From Clostridia bacterium (GTDB lineage Bacteria; Bacillota_A; Clostridia; Christensenellales; CAG-138), in assembly GCA_017394605.1 (NCBI GenBank), contig JAFPXU010000003.1, positions 1-49,835 on the forward strand: DNA of 49,835 nt, in the 5' to 3' direction. Below, piece by piece: positions 9,040 through 16,970 of the stretch (the first letter of the stretch is position 1; the number at the start of each line of letters is the position of its first letter). The translations under genes were made by a program, and so were the position numbers. The notes under the pieces are model-generated. The model was not told the origin of the DNA and did no database searches. It saw only the letters and a list, made by a program, of their open reading frames with translations.

Positions 9040-10473
9040 TTATTTTTTAAGGATCTCCTCTACGATTTCTTTGTCATCAAAATGATACTTGGTACCATTG
9101 ATCTCCTGATAGTTTTCATGGCCTTTGCCAGCTATCAGTATAACATCATTCGGCTCCGCCATTGCAATAGCTTCCGAGATTGCTTCACGTCTGTTTTCAA
9201 TGCAGGTGTATTTCGTGCCGGAACGCTTGACTCCCTCCTCAATGGAAGCAATGATGTCCATCGGATTCTCGTTGCGGGGGTTGTCGGAAGTCACGATGAC
9301 ATAGTCGGAAAGCCGGCCGGCGATCTCACCCATGATCGGGCGCTTGGCGCGGTCTCTGTTGCCGCCGCAGCCGAACACGCAGATGATATTGTTCTTCGCG
9401 AACTCATGGATCGTTTTCAGGACGTTTTCAAGCGCGTCCGGTGTATGGGCATAATCGACGAAGACGGAAAACGGATGATCCTTCGGCGTTACGGCCTCGA
9501 TCCGTCCGGAGACGCTTGTCATGGACTCGAGACCGTCCTTGATGCAGGAGAGTGGGAGCCCGACGGAAAGCGCGAGGCCCACGGAGCCCATTGCGTTGAA
9601 GACGGAGAACAGGCCGGGAATCGGAAGATTCATTCTGCAGTCGCCGGAGGGCGTATGAAGATCGAAACGGACCCCGCTGGTGGTGATGTCGATGTTGGTC
9701 GCGGAGATGTCGGCTTTGTCACGGATGCCGAAGGACAGGGAAGGAACGGTGATGCCTTCCATCATGCGGCCGGCATACTGGTCGTCGATGTTCACGACCG
9801 TCTTTTTGGCGTTCTGGAAAAGGATCTTTTTCGCTGCCAGATAATTGTCAAACGTCTTGTGATAGTCGAGATGGTCCTGCGTCAGATTCGTGAAGAGCGC
9901 CGCGTCGTACTTGATCCCATGCACGCGGAACTGCTCGAGCGCGTGGGAGGAAACCTCCATGACGACGATATCGACCCTGGCGTCCGCCATCTGTCGGAGA
10001 AGACGGAAAAGATCGACGGATTCCGGCGTGGTGCGGTCCGTCGGGAGACTCTCGTTCCCGATCATGTTGCGGATCGTGCCGATGATGCCGACTTTTTTTC
10101 CTGCCTGCTCGGCGATGGATTTCACCATATACGTCGTGGTGGTCTTGCCGTTCGTGCCGGTCACCCCGATCATGCACATCTCGCGCTGCGGATAACCATA
10201 GAAGGCGGCCGCCATCTCCGCCATGGACTTGCGGGCGTTCCCGACAATGATCTGCGGAACGTCAAACGGAAGCTGCCGTTCCGTCAGAAGCGCCGAAGCG
10301 CCTGCCTGCACGGCTTTTTCCGCAAACTCATGCCCGTCAAGAAGAAGACCGACGATACAGCAGAACATGCTCCCGGGTTTGACTTTGCGGGAGTCGTATT
10401 CGATCGATACGATATCCGTGTCTTCTCCGGTATAGCGGAGACCTGTTGCCATAGCGAGTTCAGATAAAAGCAT
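9040..10473 (-). CDS. murE: UDP-N-acetylmuramoyl-tripeptide ligase, meso-DAP type
   Basis: Cytoplasmic Mur ligase adding the third amino acid of the stem peptide. The ATP loop GTNGKTTT lies at residues 106-113, and the specificity motif DNPR lies at about 397-400, which marks enzymes that add meso-diaminopimelate rather than lysine. GKGHENYQ near residue 450 is another family motif. The length (477) is normal. GAGGTGG precedes the ATG. The DNPR motif implies a DAP-type wall, consistent with an L,D-transpeptidase and an NlpC/P60 hydrolase elsewhere in the window. Confidence 0.97.
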   Translation of the reverse strand: MLLSELAMATGLRYTGEDTDIVSIEYDSRKVKPGSMFCCIVGLLLDGHEFAEKAVQAGASALLTERQLPFDVPQIIVGNARKSMAEMAAAFYGYPQREMCMIGVTGTNGKTTTTYMVKSIAEQAGKKVGIIGTIRNMIGNESLPTDRTTPESVDLFRLLRQMADARVDIVVMEVSSHALEQFRVHGIKYDAALFTNLTQDHLDYHKTFDNYLAAKKILFQNAKKTVVNIDDQYAGRMMEGITVPSLSFGIRDKADISATNIDITTSGVRFDLHTPSGDCRMNLPIPGLFSVFNAMGSVGLALSVGLPLSCIKDGLESMTSVSGRIEAVTPKDHPFSVFVDYAHTPDALENVLKTIHEFAKNNIICVFGCGGNRDRAKRPIMGEIAGRLSDYVIVTSDNPRNENPMDIIASIEEGVKRSGTKYTCIENRREAISEAIAMAEPNDVILIAGKGHENYQEINGTKYHFDDKEIVEEILKK

Positions 10474-10494
10474 AACGCCACCTCGATTTCTAAG

Positions 10495-12726
10495 TTAGTT
10501 AATGGTTGTGACACCTGTCTCATCGTCCGGTTCGGGCGTTTCTTCCGGCACCGGTGTCGGGGAAGCGGGAACGGGCGAAGCGACTTTTGCCGCGGCGTAA
10601 TAGCCGTTGAATGTAACAGTGATCGTAGTGCCGACCGGAACTTTTGTGCCGGGCTCGATCGACTGGCCGATGATCAGACCGGTGCAGTTTGTTTCGTCAT
10701 AGTCCAGGATCAGGCCTGCTTCCATCAGCCGGTCCAGAGCTTCCGGACGGCGCAGGTTGGCAAGGTTGGGAACTTCCACTTCTTCGACGAAAATACCTTC
10801 GGAATTGAATGTCGTCATGGAAGTATAGAGGATCACGCGGCTTCCCCGCGCGACCGGCGTTCCCGGTGCGGGAATCTGGCGTATCACGATCGCGTCCGCC
10901 TCGGCCTGAATCGATACGCTCCGGATGTGCTCCTTGTTCAGTGCGGCGATCGCGTCGGTAACGGATGAACCCACCACGTTCGGTACTTCCCGGATATCCG
11001 TGTTGCCGTTGTCCGGAAGGATCGTGTAATACCTCAGCAGATTCCGGAAAACCCCGGAAGAGATCGGAGAACACAGGTACGGCGCGTAGGAGACAGGGAC
11101 CTGCGGTTCGTCGATCATGACAAAAAGCACGAGGTCCGGGTTGTAGGACGGAGCGAACTGAACAAACGAGGAAATGAACAGCGTGTCGGAGACGTTGCCG
11201 TTCTCATCGTATTTGTGGGAAAGCCCGGGCATACCCCCCGTGGTATAGTTGGCGACGGAAGCGGTGGATCCCGATTCGGATTCGATGAAGGATTTCATGA
11301 ATTCGCACATCTGTCTGGAAGTATCCGCGGAAATGACCTTGGTCAGAGCTTCAGGTTCTTTTTTCTCAATGACATTTCCTTCCGCATCCGTGATGGACGC
11401 AAGCACATAGGGCTTATAAAGTGTACCGCCGTTGACGAGAGCGCAGACTGCGCGGAGCATCTGAATCGGGGTCACCGTCAGCGTCCGTCCGCATGCGAGT
11501 TCCGCAAGCTCGGTAGCTCGGATGTACTTTCTGTGGAGGATTTCGCCGGAATCCTCTCCGGGAATACCGCTGTCGGTCTCAGAGCCGAACCCGAATTTAT
11601 AAATATAATCGTACAGCGTGTTGACGCCGATCTGTTCGGCCATCTGCATAAACGCACAGTCGCAGTCGTTGGCGAGCGCTTCCGAAATCGTCTGTCGTCC
11701 GTGACGCTCCTGGTTTCTGCAGTAGCTTTTTTTCAGACCGTACTGTTCGTAACCGGAACAGGTGAATGTCTGGTCCGGCTTGATGACGCCGCAGTCGAGG
11801 CCCGCGGCGAGCACGAACAGCTTGAACATGGAGCCCGGTTCATACGTTTCCGTCACGCACCGGTTTCTGGACATTTCCAGAAGAGCGGCGACATCGCTTC
11901 GAGGAGGGGCGTTCAGATCGAACGTGGGGTAGGAGGTGGTGGCCAGAAATTCTCCGGTTTTCGGATTCATGATCATGGCGGTCGCCTGCTTCGCGTTGTT
12001 GATCGTGTAGGCGTCCGATACCGACGATTCCAGATAGGACTGCGCGACGGAATCCACCGTGAGCTTCATGTCGTATCCGTTTGTCGGGGCGATATACTCG
12101 GATTCCCCGTATGCCAGCTCGTTCTTGTTTCGGTCGACTTCCGATACGAGTTTTCCGTTCTTTCCTGCCAGATAACTGTCATAGGAAGCTTCCAGGCCTG
12201 TCTGTCCCTCGCCGTCCGTCCCCGTGAATCCGACCAGCTGCGAGAACAGTTTTCCCATCGGGTAATAGCGCTTGTTATCGGTGGAAAAGCTGATGCCCGC
12301 TCCGAGCTGGAGCGCTCTCAGCTGATCGACGGTTTCGCCTTCCACCTGTCTTTTCAGAACGATCTGCTGCTTTTCCGTTCGGCAGACCCGCTCGTATACG
12401 TAATCATAATCGAGTCCGAGGACGTCGGAGACCTCGATGGCGATACGGACGCGCTCCGATTCGGAAATGACCCGCGGATTGATCAGAACGCGGTAGGAGG
12501 TGCCGCTCTGGGCAAGGACCAGATCCGAGGAATCGACGATTTTTCCGCGCTGCGCCTGCAGCGTATCGTTTCTTGTCTGCTGCCTTGAAGCGCGCTCTGC
12601 GAATTCATCCCCCTGCAGGATCTGGACCTGAAACAGACGAAAAACCAGGGCAAGGAAGATGATGCCCATGATGATGAACAGTATGACCAGCTTCTGCTTG
12701 ATTTTCCGTCCGGATGAATCGGCCAA
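10495..12726 (-). CDS. ftsI: PASTA class B penicillin-binding protein with degenerate active site
   Basis: Homologue of FtsI/SpoVD, the septal transpeptidase that pairs with FtsW. Order: membrane anchor (about 12-30), PBP dimer domain (about 50-210), transpeptidase-fold domain (about 240-565), two PASTA repeats (about 578-637 and 649-707) and a Pro/Thr tail. The nucleophile motif SMFK is intact at 299-302 after YEPG. However, the second motif, normally SxN, reads D-C-D at 354-356 within ALANDCDCAF, and the KTG triad reads M-P-G at 499-501. The flanks of both motifs align well and the frame is open, so this is not a frameshift. The start is TTG at 12726; the upstream GGGGA is rather distant. 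Catalysis is doubtful; a structural role is possible (inference). Confidence 0.92.
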   Translation of the reverse strand: MADSSGRKIKQKLVILFIIMGIIFLALVFRLFQVQILQGDEFAERASRQQTRNDTLQAQRGKIVDSSDLVLAQSGTSYRVLINPRVISESERVRIAIEVSDVLGLDYDYVYERVCRTEKQQIVLKRQVEGETVDQLRALQLGAGISFSTDNKRYYPMGKLFSQLVGFTGTDGEGQTGLEASYDSYLAGKNGKLVSEVDRNKNELAYGESEYIAPTNGYDMKLTVDSVAQSYLESSVSDAYTINNAKQATAMIMNPKTGEFLATTSYPTFDLNAPPRSDVAALLEMSRNRCVTETYEPGSMFKLFVLAAGLDCGVIKPDQTFTCSGYEQYGLKKSYCRNQERHGRQTISEALANDCDCAFMQMAEQIGVNTLYDYIYKFGFGSETDSGIPGEDSGEILHRKYIRATELAELACGRTLTVTPIQMLRAVCALVNGGTLYKPYVLASITDAEGNVIEKKEPEALTKVISADTSRQMCEFMKSFIESESGSTASVANYTTGGMPGLSHKYDENGNVSDTLFISSFVQFAPSYNPDLVLFVMIDEPQVPVSYAPYLCSPISSGVFRNLLRYYTILPDNGNTDIREVPNVVGSSVTDAIAALNKEHIRSVSIQAEADAIVIRQIPAPGTPVARGSRVILYTSMTTFNSEGIFVEEVEVPNLANLRRPEALDRLMEAGLILDYDETNCTGLIIGQSIEPGTKVPVGTTITVTFNGYYAAAKVASPVPASPTPVPEETPEPDDETGVTTIN

Positions 12727-12771
12727 GTTGTAAGGGATCCCCTTTCAGTCCAGCTTCATTCTCTCAACAGG

Positions 12772-13344
12772 TCAGCCCGCAGCGTCCGGCTCGGATTCGG
12801 AATCACCCTCACCGGGTGTTTCCGAAGGTTCGGAGCCGTTTTCACTGCCGGTTGGAACCGAGCTGCTGTTTCTGAAACCGCCCGAAGGGATTGCCTGACC
12901 GGGAACGAGAATCTGTGACTGGGACGGATAAGTCATGCCTGCCGCCAAAGCCGCCTGTTCCGCTTCCTCGATCGTAACGGCGCACTCGATCGAGACATTC
13001 AGCTCAGAAATGTGCAGCTTGATCTCCTCGATCTGTGAATTCAGCGTATTGATATCGCTGTACGCGCGTGAAATACGTTCGTATCCGGACAGGATGAATA
13101 AAAGCATTCCGGCAACGAGAAAAGCACTGAAAATGATGCCTATCCATCCCAGAACGGAAGTATCTTTCTGCGCAACGATGCGCTTCGGCACGGCTTTGGC
13201 TCCTGCCGCGTCAGACGCCACAGGTTCGCCCGTATCGGGATCAATCGCCTGCGTTTCTACGGTTTCCTTGCCTGGGGCATAAAGGAGCGTGCCGGCGTTC
13301 TTTACGCGTCTTTTTTCGCTGTCTTTCCGAAAACGTGCTTCCAT
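12772..13344 (-). CDS. ftsL: FtsL/DivIC-like bitopic division protein
   Basis: A 190-residue protein with a charged N-terminal cytoplasmic part (1-60), a single membrane segment (about 64-86) and a predicted coiled coil (about 87-120), then an acidic Ser/Pro/Glu-rich tail. This topology, and the slot between rsmH and the class B PBP, identify it as the FtsL-type partner of FtsQ and FtsW/PBP. Sequence conservation in this family is weak, so the call rests on topology and position. It is longer than usual FtsL (about 120) through both the cytoplasmic part and the disordered C-terminus. GGAGG precedes the ATG. Confidence 0.75.
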   Translation of the reverse strand: MEARFRKDSEKRRVKNAGTLLYAPGKETVETQAIDPDTGEPVASDAAGAKAVPKRIVAQKDTSVLGWIGIIFSAFLVAGMLLFILSGYERISRAYSDINTLNSQIEEIKLHISELNVSIECAVTIEEAEQAALAAGMTYPSQSQILVPGQAIPSGGFRNSSSVPTGSENGSEPSETPGEGDSESEPDAAG

Positions 13345-13371
13345 GCCGGGACCTCCTTTCTGCCTTTCGGA

Positions 13372-14307
13372 TCATATTTTTTCTATGGCGCGCAGTTTAG
13401 AACTGGAGGCGCGCGGGTTGAGTTTCAGTTCTTCTTCGCCGGGCGTGACCGGCTTTCTGGTCAGTATGATTGCCGTGGGCTTCTTCCCGCAGACGCATAC
13501 CGGCGCTTTCGGGGGACATGTGCACGGATGCTCGAATTTCCGGAAAGCCAGTTTCACGATCCTGTCCTCGAGGGAGTGGAACGTGATGATGACGAGGCGC
13601 CCTTTCGGATTCAGAAGATCGTGCGCCTGTTCGACGGCGTCGGCAAGCCCGTCCAACTCTCCGTTCACTTCGATGCGGATCGCCTGGAACGTTCTTCTGG
13701 CGGGATGCTGCTGCTCCGCACGGCTTTTCTTGGGCATTGCGGCGCATACGATGTTCATCAGCTGAACCGTTGTTTCGATCGGTTTTGAGGCGCGTTCGCG
13801 TACGATCCGGTCCGCTATCCTTGTGGCGTACCGCTCCTCGCCGTAATCCCACAGAATCCTGCAGAGCTGCTCGTAGGAATAGCTGTTGACAAGATCCCGC
13901 GCGCTGAACGGAGCGGTCTGATCCATGCGCATGTCAAGCGGCGCGTCCTCCCGGTAGGAGAACCCCCTGTCGGGGGTATCCAACTGATGAGAGGATACTC
14001 CAAAATCTAATATTATACCGTCCGCGTGATCGATGTCAAACCGGCGGAGAAGTGCCGCCATGTCGAAAAAGTTGCCGTGGACCGGGGTGAACCGGTCGGA
14101 AAAGCCTGAAAGACGGGAGGTTGCCGCCTCGAGCGCCTCGGGATCCCGGTCGATCCCGTAGAGATGGGAACCGGAGGGGAGACGCTTCAGAATCGCCTCG
14201 GAGTGCCCGCCGCCGCCGAGCGTACCGTCCACAAAGATGCCGCCGCGTTCGGGCTGCAGATAATGGAGGACTTCATTCAGCATGACGGGAATGTGATGGA
14301 ATGTCAT
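13372..14307 (-). CDS. rsmH: 16S rRNA (cytosine(1402)-N4)-methyltransferase RsmH
   Basis: SAM-dependent methyltransferase (formerly MraW) acting on C1402 of 16S rRNA in the decoding site. The N-terminal HIPVMLNEVLHYL, the SAM loop GTLGGGGHSEAIL (about 29-41) and the later motifs DFGVSSHQLD and TFHSLEDRIVK are diagnostic. The length (311) is standard. Its ATG overlaps the mraZ stop by four bases (ATGA), pointing to translational coupling at the head of the dcw operon. Twenty-seven bases separate it from the FtsL-like gene. Confidence 0.97.
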   Translation of the reverse strand: MTFHHIPVMLNEVLHYLQPERGGIFVDGTLGGGGHSEAILKRLPSGSHLYGIDRDPEALEAATSRLSGFSDRFTPVHGNFFDMAALLRRFDIDHADGIILDFGVSSHQLDTPDRGFSYREDAPLDMRMDQTAPFSARDLVNSYSYEQLCRILWDYGEERYATRIADRIVRERASKPIETTVQLMNIVCAAMPKKSRAEQQHPARRTFQAIRIEVNGELDGLADAVEQAHDLLNPKGRLVIITFHSLEDRIVKLAFRKFEHPCTCPPKAPVCVCGKKPTAIILTRKPVTPGEEELKLNPRASSSKLRAIEKI

Positions 14308-14750
14308 ATACCTATCTCTGATAGATGCGCGAGCGCAGCTCCGTAATGGTCGGACGTCTGCGCGTAGTGGCTTTCAAGCGCGGATGGATTCCACAGCTCG
14401 ATCCTGTTGCCGACGCCGACGAGGGTCGCGTCCGACTGGATCCCCGCGAGGTCGCGGAGCTGCTGTGGGAGCAGAATACGTCCCTGCCTGTCGATCTCGC
14501 ATGCGGCAGCGTTCGCGTAAAGGCGTCTTTTGACTTCCTGCGCGTCCATATCGGTCATGGGCAGCTGGGAGAGGCGGGCGGAGAACTGATCCCACTCGTT
14601 GAGAGACATGGCGAACAGACAGCACTGGTCTTGACCGGGCAGGATCCAGTGCATGACGATCAGCAGATCGCCGACCGATTCGCGCCATTTGGAAGGAATA
14701 AAAACGCGGCCCTTGTTGTCCAGCGCATGCGAATACGTGCCGATCAACAT
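14304..14750 (-). CDS. mraZ: transcriptional regulator MraZ
   Basis: DNA-binding protein of the AbrB/SpoVT fold that controls the dcw operon, including its own gene. Two related halves are visible, each with a D-x-x-GR motif: LDNKGRVFIPSKWR near residue 11 and IDRQGRILLPQQLR near residue 87. The start at 14750 (MLIGTYSHALD) follows GGAAGGGGGG; a longer open frame upstream is not used because it runs through the promoter and operator. The length is 148, typical. Directly upstream are three 10-bp-spaced TGGKG repeats overlapping the promoter, the known type of MraZ operator. Confidence 0.96.
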   Translation of the reverse strand: MLIGTYSHALDNKGRVFIPSKWRESVGDLLIVMHWILPGQDQCCLFAMSLNEWDQFSARLSQLPMTDMDAQEVKRRLYANAAACEIDRQGRILLPQQLRDLAGIQSDATLVGVGNRIELWNPSALESHYAQTSDHYGAALAHLSEIGI

Positions 14751-14811
14751 GGATGCCGCCCCCCTTCCGTGGAACACTGCAGCCGATGTGCAGTGATAGT
14801 AATACAGCATC

Positions 14812-14842
14812 AGTTTACACCACTTTCCCCCATTTGTCACCA
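14812..14842 (-). promoter_or_regulatory. mraZ promoter with three-repeat MraZ operator
   Basis: On the minus strand TGGTG, TGGGG and TGGTG occur at 14842-14838, 14832-14828 and 14822-14818, exactly ten bases apart. This matches the TGGGN direct repeats with 5-base spacers described for MraZ. A candidate promoter GTGACA (14840-14835), 17 bases, TAAACT (14817-14812) overlaps them, so bound MraZ would cover the -35 and spacer. The repeat geometry is seen; repression is inferred from known MraZ systems. Confidence 0.8.
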
Positions 14843-14914
14843 CTATTATGGATTTTTTTTATTTATTAATATTTAATAAATTCCGTCTCCCGGAAAGGAC
14901 TCCAACACAAAATA

Positions 14915-14923
14915 TGGTATAAT
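14915..14923 (+). promoter_or_regulatory. extended -10 promoter of parE-parC
   Basis: TGGTATAAT (14915-14923) is a perfect extended -10 element. No good -35 is seen 17 bases upstream. It lies 64 bases before the topoisomerase start, back to back with the mraZ promoter. Confidence 0.65.
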
Positions 14924-14987
14924 AACTGGGATTATGTCTTATATATATTGTTTATTCGGAGAAACGGACTGAAGGTACGGCACACAT

Positions 14988-16958
14988 ATGGCGAAAGATT
15001 CGAAGGTTTATTCTGTTGAAGATATCAAGGTAATGGAAGGTCTGGACGCGGTCAGAATGCGTCCCGGCATGTATATCGGCTCTACAGGGCAGCGCGGTCT
15101 GCACCATCTTCTGTGGGAAATCGTGGACAATGCGATCGACGAGGCTGCCAACGGGTACGCGAACGAGGTGACTGTTACCATTCACCGCGATAACTCCGTT
15201 ACGGTAACGGACAATGGCAGGGGTATCCCTGTCGGCATACACGAGAAGATGAAAGTATCCGGCGTCGAGGTGGTTTTTACGCAGCTGCACGCCGGCGGTA
15301 AATTCGAGAACACTTCCTACGAGTATTCCGGTGGACTCCACGGAGTCGGCGCCTCCGTCGTGAACGCGCTTTCCAGATGGCTCAGCGTGGAAGTCTACTG
15401 CGACAACCGCGCCTATAAGATGGAGTTTTCCTCAGAGGCTGACAGAAAAGGGCATATCGCTTCCGGCAAGCCCAAGTATCCGCTGACGGAGATTGGGCGT
15501 ACAAGAAAGCAGGGGACGGTCGTTTCGTTCATGCCGGACGACAGGGTTTTCGAGACGGTCTCCATGAATTACGACACCGTCATGAGAAGGCTCCGCGAGC
15601 TCGCTTATCTGAACAGGGGCGTACGCATTCTGCTGACGGACGAGCGGGAGCACGGAGACCGGAGATCGGTCGAATTCAAATATGACGGAGGACTCTCGGA
15701 TTTCATTTCCTATCTGAATCAGGACAAGACGCCCGCATACGAGCCGCCCGTCCATTTCAGCGGTTCCAGCGGAGGCATTCTGGTGGAATTCGCGTTCCAG
15801 CACAACGACGGATACAACGACAATATCTTTTCCTACGTGAACAATATCCCCACGACGGAAGGCGGTACGCATGAGACCGGCTTTAAGGCGGCCTTCACGA
15901 AGGTCATGAACGACTACTGCCGGCGCCAGGGAATCCTGAAGGATAAGGACGCGCCCCTTTCGGGTGAGGACTTCCGCGAAGGCATGACCGCCGTGCTCAC
16001 GCTGAAGATGAAATCCATCCAGTTCGAGGGACAGACGAAAACGAAACTTGGGAACACCGAAGCAAGAACGGCGGTCGAAGCGGTGGTAACCGAGAAGCTG
16101 ACGCCGTTCCTCGAGAACCTGAAGAACGCCGACATCGCGAATCAGATCGCCGAAAAGGCCGTGAAAGCCGCGAAGGTGCGGGAAGCCGCAAGAAAAGCGA
16201 AGGCGACCGCGCGTGAAAAGAACAAACTGGAAAACGCTCCGCTCGTCGGCAAGCTGTCCAGCTGCACCGGAAGGAACGCGGCGATCAACGAGCTCTTCAT
16301 TGTGGAGGGCGACAGCGCGGGCGGCAGCGCTAAACAGGGAAGGGACAGGAAATTCCAGGCGATCCTCCCTCTGCGCGGAAAACCGCTGAACGTGGAGAAG
16401 AAGCGGCTGGATCAGGTGCTTCAGAACGACGAATTCCGTTCGATCATAACCGCGCTCGGCACGGGGATCGGGGAGGACTTCGATCTCGGTTCCCTGAAAT
16501 ACAACAAGGTGATCATTCTGTCGGACGCGGATCAGGACGGTGCACATATCCGCGCGATCCTTCTGACGTTCTTCTACCGTTACATGAAGGAACTGATCAA
16601 CGACGGACATGTATATATCGGGCTTTCGCCGCTGTACCGCGTGTCGAAAGGCGACAAGCACATTTACTGCTATGACGACGCCGAACTGAAGAAAGCGACC
16701 GCCGATATCGGGAAAGGCTATTCGATCCAGCGGTATAAAGGACTCGGCGAGATGAACCCGGAGCAGCTTTGGGAGACGACGCTGAATCCCCAGAACCGCG
16801 CGCTGGTCCGCGTCCTGATCGAGGACGCCGCCGACGTGGAGCACAAGGTAACGGTCCTTATGGGGGACAAGGTCCAGCCCCGCAAGGAATACATTTTTGA
16901 AAACGCCGACTTTAACAAGGCGCCGTCCGTATACGAACAGATGGCGGGGAAAAAGTGA
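14988..16958 (+). CDS. parE: type IIA DNA topoisomerase subunit B (ParE/GyrB)
   Basis: ATPase subunit of a type II topoisomerase. N-terminal GHKL ATPase: EIVDNAIDEA (about 44-53), DNGRGIPVG (about 73) and SGGLHGVGASVV (about 108-119). The TOPRIM domain carries the EGDSAGGSAKQGRD motif (about 434) and DADQDGAH (about 507). The length is 656. Several stretches (EFAFQHNDGY, REAARKAKATAR, GKGYSIQRYKGLGEMN) recall Bacillus ParE more than GyrB, so I favour topoisomerase IV, but Clostridia have intermediate paralogues and gyrase cannot be excluded. It is followed 12 bases on by the A subunit; both start with CATATGGC after an upstream GAAGG or AAAGG. Confidence 0.93.
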   Translation: MAKDSKVYSVEDIKVMEGLDAVRMRPGMYIGSTGQRGLHHLLWEIVDNAIDEAANGYANEVTVTIHRDNSVTVTDNGRGIPVGIHEKMKVSGVEVVFTQLHAGGKFENTSYEYSGGLHGVGASVVNALSRWLSVEVYCDNRAYKMEFSSEADRKGHIASGKPKYPLTEIGRTRKQGTVVSFMPDDRVFETVSMNYDTVMRRLRELAYLNRGVRILLTDEREHGDRRSVEFKYDGGLSDFISYLNQDKTPAYEPPVHFSGSSGGILVEFAFQHNDGYNDNIFSYVNNIPTTEGGTHETGFKAAFTKVMNDYCRRQGILKDKDAPLSGEDFREGMTAVLTLKMKSIQFEGQTKTKLGNTEARTAVEAVVTEKLTPFLENLKNADIANQIAEKAVKAAKVREAARKAKATAREKNKLENAPLVGKLSSCTGRNAAINELFIVEGDSAGGSAKQGRDRKFQAILPLRGKPLNVEKKRLDQVLQNDEFRSIITALGTGIGEDFDLGSLKYNKVIILSDADQDGAHIRAILLTFFYRYMKELINDGHVYIGLSPLYRVSKGDKHIYCYDDAELKKATADIGKGYSIQRYKGLGEMNPEQLWETTLNPQNRALVRVLIEDAADVEHKVTVLMGDKVQPRKEYIFENADFNKAPSVYEQMAGKK

Positions 16959-16970
16959 GGATAAAGGCAT

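Noticed and set aside
8893..10467. 524-residue plus-strand open frame opposite murE
   Set aside because: It is the reverse shadow of a gene with all Mur ligase motifs and has no credible ribosome site.
11224..11667. Frameshift or pseudogene explanation for the missing PBP motifs
   Set aside because: The frame is open through to the PASTA repeats, the residues flanking both motifs align in the same frame, and the other frames at the second site do not restore KTG.
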